A stretch of 64,000 bases of DNA, from NCBI GenBank assembly GCA_035760665.1, contig DASTSN010000022.1:5059-69058 (forward strand), in the 5' to 3' direction. The stretch comes from DASTSN01 sp035760665 (GTDB lineage Bacteria > Bacteroidota > Bacteroidia > Chitinophagales > Chitinophagaceae). This document shows positions 8,581 through 17,237 of the stretch, one piece after another. How positions within the stretch are numbered: the stretch's first letter is position 1; each line of letters begins with the position of its first letter. The position numbers were made by a program, and so were the translations under genes. A model generated the notes under the pieces. That model was given only the letters and a program-made list of their open reading frames with translations, was not told where the DNA came from and searched no databases.

Positions 8581-8883
8581 ATGTTTGCAGTAGTAAAAAT
8601 AGCCGGACAACAGTTTAAAGTAGCTAAAGATCAAACTTTGTATGTACCACACCTGGATGGTAACGCAGGTGATAAAGTAGAGTTTGCAGACGTGCTGCTT
8701 GTAGATGCCGATGGTAAACTGTCGGTAGGTTCGTCCGTAAAGACAAAGGTAAAAGCGGAGATCGTTGACCATGTTAAAGGCGAAACGGTGATCGCTTACA
8801 AACAAAAAAGAAGAAAAGGCTTTCACAAAAAGAAAGGCCACCGTACAGCGTATACAAAAATTAAAGTAACTGACATTCAGTAA
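8581..8883 (+). CDS. rplU: 50S ribosomal protein L21
   Basis: The 100-residue protein opens with MFAVVKIAGQQFKVAKDQ and ends with KKKGHRTAYTKIKVTDI, both diagnostic of bL21. It binds 23S rRNA domain II near the exit side of the large subunit. Length is normal. It is transcribed from a strong consensus promoter just upstream and is followed 50 nt later by rpmA, the usual partner. The very short leader leaves no room for a structured autoregulatory RNA. Confidence 0.97.
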   Translation: MFAVVKIAGQQFKVAKDQTLYVPHLDGNAGDKVEFADVLLVDADGKLSVGSSVKTKVKAEIVDHVKGETVIAYKQKRRKGFHKKKGHRTAYTKIKVTDIQ

Positions 8884-8933
8884 GCGCTGGTAAAAAGTAA
8901 CCTGTTTATTGTAAAAATTAAAATCCTGATTAT

Positions 8934-9200
8934 ATGGCTCACAAAAAAGGTGAAGGTAGTGTAAAGAACGGCCGCGATTCACAAAGCAAGCGCCTTGGAG
9001 TGAAAATATTTGGTGGTCAGCCTGCTGTTTCCGGTAATATTATCGTAAGACAACGGGGAACCGTTTATCACGCTGGACAGAATGTAGGTGTGGGAAAAGA
9101 TTTCACGTTGTTTGCGCTGGCAGATGGCGTTGTTGAATTCCGCAAAGGAAAAAATAACAGAACCTACGTTTCTGTGAATGCGGTGGAAGCAACAGCATAA
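8934..9200 (+). CDS. rpmA: 50S ribosomal protein L27
   Basis: This 88-residue bL27 begins MAHKKGEGSVKNGRDSQSK and contains the family core KIFGGQPAVSGNIIVRQRG. The N-terminal tail reaches toward the peptidyl-transferase centre. The tail starts directly with AHKK-x-x-GS and has no Firmicutes-type cleavable leader. It is the second gene of the rplU-rpmA unit. No hairpin terminator is evident after it; a T-rich stretch follows, which merges into the promoter of the next small gene. Confidence 0.97.
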   Translation: MAHKKGEGSVKNGRDSQSKRLGVKIFGGQPAVSGNIIVRQRGTVYHAGQNVGVGKDFTLFALADGVVEFRKGKNNRTYVSVNAVEATA

Positions 9201-9231
9201 GCTGACGATTGCCGTTTTTTTGGAAAAAAGT

Positions 9232-9261
9232 TTTGGCTGTTTGAAAAAATTGTTATTTTTA
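9232..9261 (+). promoter_or_regulatory. Promoter of the histone-H1-like gene
   Basis: TTTG at 9232-9235, an 18-nt spacer and TATTTTTA at 9254-9261 resemble the TTTG/TAnnTTTG consensus. The predicted start near 9267 lies about 34 nt before the ATG at 9301. Confidence 0.55.
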
Positions 9262-9300
9262 CCATCGATAATTTATTTCTAACCGTTAAATTCTAAAAAA

Positions 9301-9411
9301 ATGGCAACTAAGAAAAAAGCCGCTAAAAAAGCTGCTCCCAAGAAAAAAGTAGCTAAGAAAGCCGCTCCCAAGAAGAAAGCCGCTAAGAAAGCTGCTAAGA
9401 AGAAAAAATAA
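9301..9411 (+). CDS. 36-residue Lys/Ala-rich histone-H1-like protein
   Basis: The ATG at 9301 opens 36 codons ending TAA at 9409-9411. The product contains 19 Lys, 12 Ala, 2 Pro, and one each of Met, Thr and Val. It is built from repeats of the form KKKAAKKAAP and KKKVAKKAAP. This is the composition of the C-terminal tail of eukaryotic histone H1 and of small bacterial H1-like DNA-binding proteins. It is likely a nucleoid or RNA-binding polycation. The gene has a promoter-like sequence upstream and a strong terminator 26 nt after the stop, which supports an independent monocistronic gene. It sits between ribosomal genes and a DNA-repair-type gene. No fold is predicted without nucleic acid. 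Confidence 0.8.
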   Translation: MATKKKAAKKAAPKKKVAKKAAPKKKAAKKAAKKKK

Positions 9412-9436
9412 GTTCGGTTCAACGACAAACTTTAAT

Positions 9437-9464
9437 AAAAGCTTCCCCCGGGAGGCTTTTTTTT
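9437..9464 (+). terminator. Terminator of the histone-H1-like gene
   Basis: AAAGCTTCC pairs with GGAGGCTTT (one G-T pair) around CCCG and runs into eight T residues at 9457-9464. Confidence 0.85.
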
Positions 9465-9506
9465 ATGCCTGATTCCCGCAGCAGCCGGATATCTTAACTT
9501 GCATTT

Positions 9507-11186
9507 ATGGACAACTACAGCATCGCCGATCATTTTTCACTGCTCGCCAAATTAATGGACATTCACGGTGAAAATTCCTTTAAGTCAAAAAGCTATTCCG
9601 TCGCTGCTTTCAATATTGAAAAACTGCCGTTGGCCCTAGCGGATACTCCCCGTGAAAAACTGGCCGGCCTGAAAGGCATTGGCGATAGTGTCAGTAAAAA
9701 AATTATTGAACTGCTCGATACCGGTCAGCTACAGACACTGAATGATTACCTGGCGAGGACACCTTCTGGTGTAACAGAGATGCTCAACATCAAAGGGCTG
9801 GGCCCAAAAAAAATCAATACCATCTGGAAAGAAATGGGCATTGAATCGATTGGTGAATTGTTATACGCCTGCAATGAAAACAGGCTAACACTCTTCAAAG
9901 GCTTTGGTGAAAAGACGCAAAAGAACGTACAGGAAGCTATCGAATTTTACCTGCAGAACCAGGGCATTTATCTTTATGCCCAGATAGAACCGCTTGCAAC
10001 AAGTATTTTAAAAAAATTGCAGGACCGCTTCCCTGAACATCAGACAGAGACAACGGGCGCCTTCAGACGTCAGTCTGAAACTATTGAAGCTGTGGAATAC
10101 TGCACGACCATCCCTGCTGCTGACATTATTCTTTTTTTTAACAACAATGGTTTCGGCTTGCAGGAGCAAACCGATCGTTTTATCATTTTTAAAGACGCTG
10201 AGAATATTACACTGAAGTTTTACACGGCTGCAGCAGAAATGTTTTTCTATACACTTTTTTCCACCAGCTGCAGTGAGGAATTTTTTACCGAATGGAAAAA
10301 AATCAGCAACTGGAGCGATGAGGCCCAGTTCGAATCGGAAGCTGCTATTTTTACCCAAAGCGACGTTCCGTACATCATTCCTGCCATGCGAGAAAAAGCA
10401 GCTGTGATTGAAAAAGCAAAGCAGGGAAAGTTATCACCGGTGATAACAACGGCGGATGTTCGTGCTGTCATTCACAGTCACAGCAACTGGAGTGATGGTG
10501 TGAGCAGCATTGAAGAAATGGCGAAGGAACTGATCAAACGAGGATTTGAATACCTGGTCATTTCGGATCACTCCAAATCGGCTTTTTATGCCAACGGCCT
10601 GACAGAAGAGCGCATCAGGGCGCAGCACCGCTATATTGACGAACTGAATGCACAATTGCATCCATTTAAGATTTTTAAAAGTATAGAATGCGATATCCTG
10701 AATGACGGCTCCTTAGATTACAGCAATGATATACTGTCAACTTTTGATCTGGTGATCGCTTCGGTGCACAGCAACCTGAAAATGACAGCAGAAAAAGCGA
10801 TGAGCAGGCTACTTACGGCGCTGTCTAATCCTTATGTCACCATTCTTGGTCATATGACAGGGCGCCTGCTGCTGAGCCGCCAGGGCTACCCCGTTGACCA
10901 CACCACCATTATAGATGCCTGTGCAGCCAATAAGGTGGTGATAGAACTGAATGCGCACCCGCGCCGACTGGATATTGACTGGCGCTGGATTGAACTGGCT
11001 ACCGATAAAGGCGTATTGATTTCCATTGATCCCGATGCACATGCAATAGAGGGATTTGACGACATCCGGTACGGCGTACTGGCGGCACAAAAAGCTGGAT
11101 TAACCAGGGAACAAAATCTCAGCAGCTATAGTTTAAAACAATTTGAGGCATACCTGCAATCACGAAAAGAGGTAAAGGGCCTTTAA
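9507..11186 (+). CDS. polX: PolX-like protein: HhH repeats, degenerate polymerase palm, PHP domain
   Basis: The 559 residues follow the bacterial PolX plan. The N-terminal part holds three helix-hairpin-helix elements: LAGLKGIGDSVSKKI near 50, MLNIKGLGPKKIN near 92 and LFKGFGEKTQKN near 128. A polymerase-like middle follows, then a C-terminal PHP phosphoesterase domain from about residue 320. The PHP metal ligands look intact: HSHSNWSDG at 323-331, ISDHSKS, ECDILNDG, ASVHS, GHMTGRLL and IDPDAH. The palm motif, normally G-S-x-R-R-G-x-E-x-x-G-D-x-D, reads GAFRRQSETIEAVEYCTT at about 184-201, so the catalytic aspartates appear to be missing. The protein is therefore probably a PHP nuclease or phosphatase with DNA-binding HhH motifs. 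Its end overlaps the convergent kinase gene by 4 nt. Confidence 0.85.
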   Translation: MDNYSIADHFSLLAKLMDIHGENSFKSKSYSVAAFNIEKLPLALADTPREKLAGLKGIGDSVSKKIIELLDTGQLQTLNDYLARTPSGVTEMLNIKGLGPKKINTIWKEMGIESIGELLYACNENRLTLFKGFGEKTQKNVQEAIEFYLQNQGIYLYAQIEPLATSILKKLQDRFPEHQTETTGAFRRQSETIEAVEYCTTIPAADIILFFNNNGFGLQEQTDRFIIFKDAENITLKFYTAAAEMFFYTLFSTSCSEEFFTEWKKISNWSDEAQFESEAAIFTQSDVPYIIPAMREKAAVIEKAKQGKLSPVITTADVRAVIHSHSNWSDGVSSIEEMAKELIKRGFEYLVISDHSKSAFYANGLTEERIRAQHRYIDELNAQLHPFKIFKSIECDILNDGSLDYSNDILSTFDLVIASVHSNLKMTAEKAMSRLLTALSNPYVTILGHMTGRLLLSRQGYPVDHTTIIDACAANKVVIELNAHPRRLDIDWRWIELATDKGVLISIDPDAHAIEGFDDIRYGVLAAQKAGLTREQNLSSYSLKQFEAYLQSRKEVKGL

Positions 11187-14100
11187 TCAGCCAGGGGAAG
11201 TTCTACATAAAATACAGTCCCCTCTCCCACTTTGGTTTCAAACCAGATTCTGCCTTTGGCCTGCTCCACAATTCCTTTGCACATGGCCAGGCCAAGGCCG
11301 GTGCCCGAGGACTTGGTTGTAAAATTGGGTATAAATATTTTTGCCTGCATTTCCTCCGGTATGCCTTCACCGTTATCCCGGATACTGACAATAATTTTCC
11401 CGTTGTACCGGAGTTCATTCACTTCAATACTGCACAAGCCGTTTCCGTTGCAGGCTTCAATAGCATTGGCAAAAAGATTAGTAAACAAGCGGTTCATCTG
11501 TGTCTTATCGGCCTTTAGCACTATCCGGCTGTCCACGGGCCGCCAGTTGATCTCCACTTCGTGATTGGGCCTGTAAAGATCTTTTAGTGAGCGAAGCACA
11601 TCATGCAAATCAACTTCTTCGATGGTCACGTTTCCAATATTGGCAAACTGAGAAAAATCTGCAGCAATTTTGGAAAGGTGATCTATCTGCTCCACCAGGG
11701 TGCTGGCAACATTTGCCGATAGTTCTTTTACATTGGGTTGGTTGTTCACAATTGCTTTTTGCAGGTACTGGATACTCAGTTTCATGGGTGTGAGCGGGTT
11801 TTTAATTTCGTGCGCCACCTGCCGTGCCATTTCCCGCCAGGCGCCTTCCCGCTCACTCTTCGCCAGGGCAGCAGCACTTTCCTCCAGCTTGGTTACCATT
11901 TTATTGTATTCCTTTACCAATTCGCCAATTTCGTCATCGCGGTTCCAGACGATCGCCTCGTTCATTTTACCGAGGTTTACATCCCGCATTTTTTCACTGA
12001 TTAACGAAAAAGAGCGGGTAATCCTGTTAGTGATAAATAAGGCAATCACCCCGGCAATCAGGAAGATAAAGGCGTTCAGGTTAATGATGGTGACGAGGAA
12101 GTTTGATATTTCCTGGTTCAGGTCTTCCTGGGACGTGAAATAGGGAATATTCAGATACATACTCACTTTCCCGTCAGTATTTCGCACGGGTGCATAAATA
12201 CTCAGGTAAGAGAGTGAACCCATTTTTTCTTCCTGCACATGCTGCACCTGCCGCAGCCGGTTTAAATGATAAAAAGCTTCGGGGTGCATCTTTTTGCTTA
12301 AGATACCACCGGCATACACATTTGCCTCCGAAGAAACGCGGAGATAGCCATCAGTGGCATATACGTTCACATCCACATTTTGTATTTCCGATACTTCATC
12401 AATCAGTTTTTGCAGCCCGCCGAAATTGACTGAATCGTGAATATTTACCATATCGTCAAACACTGCATTTTCTTTGATTTTCTTCTGCATTTCATTCACC
12501 ATTACCTTCATGCTCCGGCTCAGTTTGTCAATATTATTGCGGTTGTAGCGGCTGATAAAAAAAGATATGGTGGAGACGCCAATGATAATGAACGAAAACA
12601 GGCTGATGAAAATGATCGTGCTGTGAACCTGGGTGCGAATACTCATCTGCAGATGCCGCCGGAATTCCTGCCAGTTGTACCCGGCCTTTAGTACCAGCGA
12701 AATTAACTGCACCACCGACACAAGAAACAGGAAAGAGCAGAAGATGTAAGAAAAAAGTGTGATGAACTCGATCAGCGAATCTTTTTTACGGGCAATGACA
12801 ACAATTTTTTCATTGCTGTCACGGTACCATAACTCATCATAATCGCCATTTTTCCGTTTTTCGAATTCGGTTTTCGGTATTTCGTTTTTGGCCAGGGAAA
12901 ATACAAACGGGTACCGCGATGAAGCGGCCATTAATTCACCCTTGGAATACAGCGCATATGAATATACGGGTGAGTTTTCGGGGTTATCGCGGTTAAACTG
13001 TTTAAATAATTGCGGGAAAACGGTTTCCGATCCATACTGCTTGGGAATAGACATGATGAACACATCTCCCAGGAAATTATCAGCTTTATCAAACACCTGC
13101 CGGCGGGAAATATACCGGAAACGATTAAACGAGGTTTCGTTTATGTACAAGCCCGGCGCATCAGGTACAGGTTTAGACTGGTTACTGATAATGGTATACA
13201 GGTCGTCAAATGCTGTTGGGTCATCGTTGTACAAGGGCCGGCCCAACTCGTCAAACACATATAGCTTGGTATCGTACCGGTCCAGATAACCACTGTAATT
13301 TTGCGTAATAATACTGTCGCGCAGGTAGCGGTTGCTATCGGGGCTGTAAAACCGGTGAAAGTTCCGGGCGAAAAAATTATTATCCAGGTATGCCAGCCCG
13401 ATATTCAGGAGATTTTTTTGTGATTCATCGTTCTGCACGGATATTTTCTCCGCAATGTTTTGCCGGTTCGTCCATTCTTTCTTTTGGTTTTCAGAAATTA
13501 TGACCGCGGTAATCGATACCGAAAAAACAAAGATCCAGAACAAGATACCGGCGATGTTGATGCGAAACTTATGAAAAATCACCTGCTGCTTACTCAGTAA
13601 CCATGTAAAAATAATCAGCCAGGCCAGCACAAAAAGGTAAAACTGAATACCAGAGCTACTGGAGCGAACAGTGAGGTACACCAGTCCGCTAAACCCGATT
13701 ACAAAATAGATGACGACAGGATTTTTTTCAAATACCGGAAAAATCAGGCGTGACAGAATTTGGGTGAAATAATAATACCCAAGCGACAGCAGTGCCAGTA
13801 CGATAAAGCCTACCACGCTGTATTTAGACAGGCTGAAAAAATCTGTAACGTCAAATGATATTTTTGAATCCGCCACCAGGCTCCGGATGGTGTTGGCCAG
13901 CAAAAATGTGGATAGTATGAGAAAGAACAGCGCCAGGATACCGGCAATATCGCGCCATTTTCTGTTTTTATTAATCGCTATTTCCTTTTTGTGCTGTATA
14001 CGGGTCCAGGCAAAGACCACGACCCAGCAAAAGATGATCGCGTTGATCAATAAATCGCCCAGTGAACGCTGGATGATATTGGAGCCATATATGGAAGGGT

Positions 14101-14944
14101 CAAAGAGGTTGAATTGCCGGAGGTTTAATAATGACGGCAGTAAATATAACGTAACCCTGAGCGCCAGCAGGCATACAGCCAGCAAAGTGATTCCCTTCCA
14201 TGCTCTGGTACGCCGCGCAACCGATTCGGCCAGCAAGTGAAAAAAGATCAGCAACAGAAACAGGCCCGATACCCTTAGTGCAATTGTAACACGATCGTTA
14301 TAAGGTATGGCGACAAATGATTTTTTACTGACAAAAAACAGTACGCGGCCCGTGATGGAATGAATAGGATTATTTGTTGCCTTTTCCGAGACAGAGATCT
14401 TCAGACTGGCTGTTTTACTGTACACAAATTCTTTTGGCAGGTAGTTCGTCTCCAGGAAATAATCATACTGCACAGGTATCATTGCAAAGGCTATAACGGG
14501 TGGGCCTTTGGCATCCAGTTGAAGTGTGTGTTTTTCGATTACATAATAACCGTTGGCTAGTTTCTGAAAATACTCTCCGTCTTTGAGCAGGTAATGTTCC
14601 GGGTAGGGCAAAACCAGTTGTGTATTCCAGAAGATCACCTGGTAATTACCGTTTTCATTTTCCCCGGATAAAAACAACCCGTAAGGTTTCTCCTCCAGCG
14701 CTTTAAACTCATCCAGCGATTCTTTTTGCGCCACCAGCTTTGCGAGCAGGGCGGTATCTGCAAGATGATCATGAAAGTCCCGTTGCTGCTGATGGATATA
14801 CATTTCCAGTTCACGGGTTTCCCTTGGAATGGATGAAAAATTTGTATAGTATTTGTTGAAAACGTATGAAAAGAAAAACAGCAAGGCAGCTGCGATTAGA
14901 AGGGCGTACTTATTCAGGAAAATGTATTTTAAAAAACGTTTCAC
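11183..14944 (-). CDS. Very large membrane sensor histidine kinase (NtrY-like)
   Basis: This 1253-residue protein has about ten to twelve membrane helices in its N-terminal two thirds, two long extracytoplasmic segments, a HAMP-like linker (NRITRSFSLISEKMRDVN) and a kinase core. The H-box AHEIKNPLTPMK puts the phospho-acceptor His near residue 1045. The N-box NLFANAIEAC, G1 box IRDNGEGIPEE and G2 box SSGTGLGLAMCKGIVE follow. The arrangement and H-box resemble NtrY-type kinases. The gene starts at a GTG that directly abuts the mazG stop codon, so the two are probably translationally coupled. No response regulator is encoded nearby, so the partner is unknown. The 3' end overlaps the PolX gene by 4 nt. 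Confidence 0.88.
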   Translation of the reverse strand: MKRFLKYIFLNKYALLIAAALLFFFSYVFNKYYTNFSSIPRETRELEMYIHQQQRDFHDHLADTALLAKLVAQKESLDEFKALEEKPYGLFLSGENENGNYQVIFWNTQLVLPYPEHYLLKDGEYFQKLANGYYVIEKHTLQLDAKGPPVIAFAMIPVQYDYFLETNYLPKEFVYSKTASLKISVSEKATNNPIHSITGRVLFFVSKKSFVAIPYNDRVTIALRVSGLFLLLIFFHLLAESVARRTRAWKGITLLAVCLLALRVTLYLLPSLLNLRQFNLFDPSIYGSNIIQRSLGDLLINAIIFCWVVVFAWTRIQHKKEIAINKNRKWRDIAGILALFFLILSTFLLANTIRSLVADSKISFDVTDFFSLSKYSVVGFIVLALLSLGYYYFTQILSRLIFPVFEKNPVVIYFVIGFSGLVYLTVRSSSSGIQFYLFVLAWLIIFTWLLSKQQVIFHKFRINIAGILFWIFVFSVSITAVIISENQKKEWTNRQNIAEKISVQNDESQKNLLNIGLAYLDNNFFARNFHRFYSPDSNRYLRDSIITQNYSGYLDRYDTKLYVFDELGRPLYNDDPTAFDDLYTIISNQSKPVPDAPGLYINETSFNRFRYISRRQVFDKADNFLGDVFIMSIPKQYGSETVFPQLFKQFNRDNPENSPVYSYALYSKGELMAASSRYPFVFSLAKNEIPKTEFEKRKNGDYDELWYRDSNEKIVVIARKKDSLIEFITLFSYIFCSFLFLVSVVQLISLVLKAGYNWQEFRRHLQMSIRTQVHSTIIFISLFSFIIIGVSTISFFISRYNRNNIDKLSRSMKVMVNEMQKKIKENAVFDDMVNIHDSVNFGGLQKLIDEVSEIQNVDVNVYATDGYLRVSSEANVYAGGILSKKMHPEAFYHLNRLRQVQHVQEEKMGSLSYLSIYAPVRNTDGKVSMYLNIPYFTSQEDLNQEISNFLVTIINLNAFIFLIAGVIALFITNRITRSFSLISEKMRDVNLGKMNEAIVWNRDDEIGELVKEYNKMVTKLEESAAALAKSEREGAWREMARQVAHEIKNPLTPMKLSIQYLQKAIVNNQPNVKELSANVASTLVEQIDHLSKIAADFSQFANIGNVTIEEVDLHDVLRSLKDLYRPNHEVEINWRPVDSRIVLKADKTQMNRLFTNLFANAIEACNGNGLCSIEVNELRYNGKIIVSIRDNGEGIPEEMQAKIFIPNFTTKSSGTGLGLAMCKGIVEQAKGRIWFETKVGEGTVFYVELPLAD

Positions 14945-15721
14945 TTATTGATTTCGCTGTTGTTTTATTGCATTCCAGATGGCATCCATCTCGCTGAGTG
15001 TCATTTCATGAAGGTTGCGGCCTGCTTGCTTTGCCTGTTGCTCCATATTGGTAAACCGGCTGATAAATTTTTTATTGGTTCGCTCCAGTGCATTTTCTGC
15101 GTCTACCTGCAAAAATCGTGCATAATTGACGAGTGAAAAGAAAAGATCTCCTAATTCTTCTTCCATTTTATCCGGGCTTTTCGATTGAACGGCTTCCTGC
15201 AACTCCTGCATCTCTTCTTCCACTTTTTCCCAAACCTGTTCCCTGGCTTCCCATTCAAAGCCCACCTGCCGAGCTTTTTCCTGCAAGCGCATGGCTTTGA
15301 CCATGGATGGCAACGATTTTGGCAAGCCACTCAACACCGATTCTTTTCCTTCCTTCAGTTTCAGGTTTTCCCAATTGCGCTTTACATCGTCCTCGTTTTC
15401 CACTTTTACATCACCATAAATATGCGGATGCCGCGCAACCAGTTTTTCGCAAATGCCCTCAATCACCTGCTGCAGGGTAAACTGCTGTTGCTCCCGGGCA
15501 ATCTTTGCATAAAATACAATGTGCAGCAGCAGATCGCCCAGTTCTTCTTTAATACCTTTCCAATCATTCTCTGTAATAGCATCAGCTAATTCGTAGGTTT
15601 CTTCAATGGTCATTGACCGGAGGGTTTGTATAGTTTGTTTTTGATCCCAGGGACATTTTTCCCGCAATTCATCCATAATCTTTACAAGCCGTAAAAAGGC
15701 AGCATCCAGCTGATCATTCAT
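14945..15721 (-). CDS. mazG: Nucleoside triphosphate pyrophosphohydrolase MazG
   Basis: This 258-residue all-alpha enzyme hydrolyses (d)NTPs to monophosphates and pyrophosphate and is tied to housecleaning of damaged nucleotides. The first MazG domain shows CPWDQKQTIQTL and the metal motif EETYELADAI with EELGDLLLHIVFYA. The second repeats as EEMQELQEAV with EEELGDLFFSLVNYAR. Two domains and this length match E. coli MazG. An ATG at 15721 is preceded on the minus strand by TATTTTTG (15749-15756), giving a leader of about 20 nt. The giant kinase gene follows without a spacer, and the two genes likely share a transcript. Confidence 0.95.
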   Translation of the reverse strand: MNDQLDAAFLRLVKIMDELREKCPWDQKQTIQTLRSMTIEETYELADAITENDWKGIKEELGDLLLHIVFYAKIAREQQQFTLQQVIEGICEKLVARHPHIYGDVKVENEDDVKRNWENLKLKEGKESVLSGLPKSLPSMVKAMRLQEKARQVGFEWEAREQVWEKVEEEMQELQEAVQSKSPDKMEEELGDLFFSLVNYARFLQVDAENALERTNKKFISRFTNMEQQAKQAGRNLHEMTLSEMDAIWNAIKQQRNQ

Positions 15722-15844
15722 GATAAAAAGTTTGCTTAAAAATAATCACAAAAATACTGGCACCGGCCGCTTTTATTTAACCCCGCTTATTTCGCAGATA
15801 ATTAATTGCCTTACATTTGAGCCGGAATCAATATTCTTATTTGC

Positions 15845-16687
15845 ATGAAAAACATTCTTGGCGCCGTTTTGCTGTTACTGCAGGTATCATTGCACGCACA
15901 ACATTATTACCGCGATATCCTGGGCACCCGCGAATCCAACCAACTGATGAAACGGTATCTTGCCAATCATGTACTGGAGGTAAACCTGGTGAGTTATGAA
16001 GCAGACGGGGCCTTATCTGAAAATTTTCTGGTCACACAAGTAGTCAACCCGAACGACCGGTCGCTCAAAACCATTACCCGGTCCGGCGTCACCGATGAAT
16101 CCGCGTTAACTTCCTGGTTTGACGCATCAATGCAACTGATCAAAACGATTGATACCAGTGGCAGTTCCATTAACACGGCAGTTTACGAATACGACAATGA
16201 TGGCCGACTAAGCAGCATCAGGAGTTTTTCCGGAGATACGCTTCAAAGCGGAGCTGAAGCAGAACTGCATCAATGGGTCTATAACGAAGCAGGCCTGCCG
16301 GTGAAGATGATCCAGGTTATCAATGGAAGTGATTCAACCATATTTACGTTTACAACAGATGACAACGGCAACATCATCCAGGAAACGCCTTACAAAACAG
16401 GAAAAGCGGGCGACCCGGTATATTATTATTACGACAATCAAAACAGGATGACTGACATTGTCCGGTATAACTATAAATTAAAAAAACTAATCCCTGACTA
16501 TATGTTTGAATACTCTCCGCAGGGACAGGTGATTCAGAAAATTACAATTCCTTCCAACTTTGCCGCCGATTACCTGATCTGGCGTTACCAGTATGATGAT
16601 AAAGGCCTGAAGACAAAAGAGGTCTGTTTCAACAAAGACAAACAACTCACCGGAAAAATTGAATACCATTACCGCTTCGGCCAGTGA
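15845..16687 (+). CDS. Exported YD-repeat-like protein, function unknown
   Basis: The 280-residue protein starts with a clear signal peptide (MKNILGAVLLLLQVSLHAQ, cleavage after residue 19). The rest contains spaced aromatic repeats of the YD/RHS style: YEYDNDGRLSSIRSF, YYYYDNQNRMTDIVRYN, FEYSPQGQVIQKI and YQYDDKGLKTKEV. Such repeats form beta-strand walls in RHS shells, but this protein is too short for a toxin-encapsulating shell and lacks an RHS core-end motif. Small Bacteroidota YD-repeat proteins like this are usually annotated as hypothetical. It lies alone between a divergent mazG and the PPOX pair. Confidence 0.75.
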   Translation: MKNILGAVLLLLQVSLHAQHYYRDILGTRESNQLMKRYLANHVLEVNLVSYEADGALSENFLVTQVVNPNDRSLKTITRSGVTDESALTSWFDASMQLIKTIDTSGSSINTAVYEYDNDGRLSSIRSFSGDTLQSGAEAELHQWVYNEAGLPVKMIQVINGSDSTIFTFTTDDNGNIIQETPYKTGKAGDPVYYYYDNQNRMTDIVRYNYKLKKLIPDYMFEYSPQGQVIQKITIPSNFAADYLIWRYQYDDKGLKTKEVCFNKDKQLTGKIEYHYRFGQ

Positions 16688-16776
16688 ACATGCGCTGTTG
16701 AAATCATGATTTGAATTGATTCATCTCATAATTGCCCCGGATACGATATTGTTAATTTGTAAAATACAGGATTCTT

Positions 16777-17226
16777 ATGCTGGGCGATTTAAATGATAAA
16801 CAAATGGATGCCGTGCTGCAGAGCCAGGTCATTGGCCGTATCGGCTGTCATGCAGACGGTGTAACCTACGTTGTGCCTGTTACCTATGCCTATGATGGCA
16901 AATTCATCATTTGCCATAGCCGGGAAGGAAAGAAAATTGAGATGATGCGCAAAAACCCGCAGGTTTGTTTTGAAGTGGAGCGGGTGGAAAATATGACCAA
17001 CTGGCAAAGCGTGCTGATCCAGGGAAAATTTGAAGAATTGAAAGGTGATGATGCGGAAATTGCACTGCAACAACTCATGAACCGTGTGCTGCCGCTGATG
17101 ATCAGCGAAACGGCTCACCCGGTAGATCCGGGGAGCAGCAACAACAGAAGGCAGAACCGCAGTTTTGCCGCCATCATTTTTCGCATACGCATCAAAGAGA
17201 AAACAGGACGATTTGAAAAACGCTAA
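16777..17226 (+). CDS. Pyridoxamine-5'-phosphate-oxidase-fold flavin-binding protein, copy 1
   Basis: This 149-residue split-barrel protein belongs to the PPOX/NimA-like group: QVIGRIGCHADGVTYVVPVTY opens the barrel, then HSREGKKIEMMRKNPQVCFEV and NWQSVLIQGKFEEL. Related proteins bind FMN or F420 and reduce small substrates; NimA relatives can inactivate nitroimidazoles. No precise substrate can be assigned. It ends in KEKTGRFEKR, and a paralogue with the same ending follows after 11 nt. The two are probably one transcript. Confidence 0.85.
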   Translation: MLGDLNDKQMDAVLQSQVIGRIGCHADGVTYVVPVTYAYDGKFIICHSREGKKIEMMRKNPQVCFEVERVENMTNWQSVLIQGKFEELKGDDAEIALQQLMNRVLPLMISETAHPVDPGSSNNRRQNRSFAAIIFRIRIKEKTGRFEKR

Positions 17227-17237
17227 AAAAAATACTC

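Noticed and set aside
8539..8982. Minus-strand frame of 147 codons
   Set aside because: It is antisense to rplU and rpmA, which are certain genes.
15845..16687. An RHS polymorphic toxin
   Set aside because: The protein is only 280 residues, has few YD repeats, no RHS core-end motif and no toxin domain or immunity gene.
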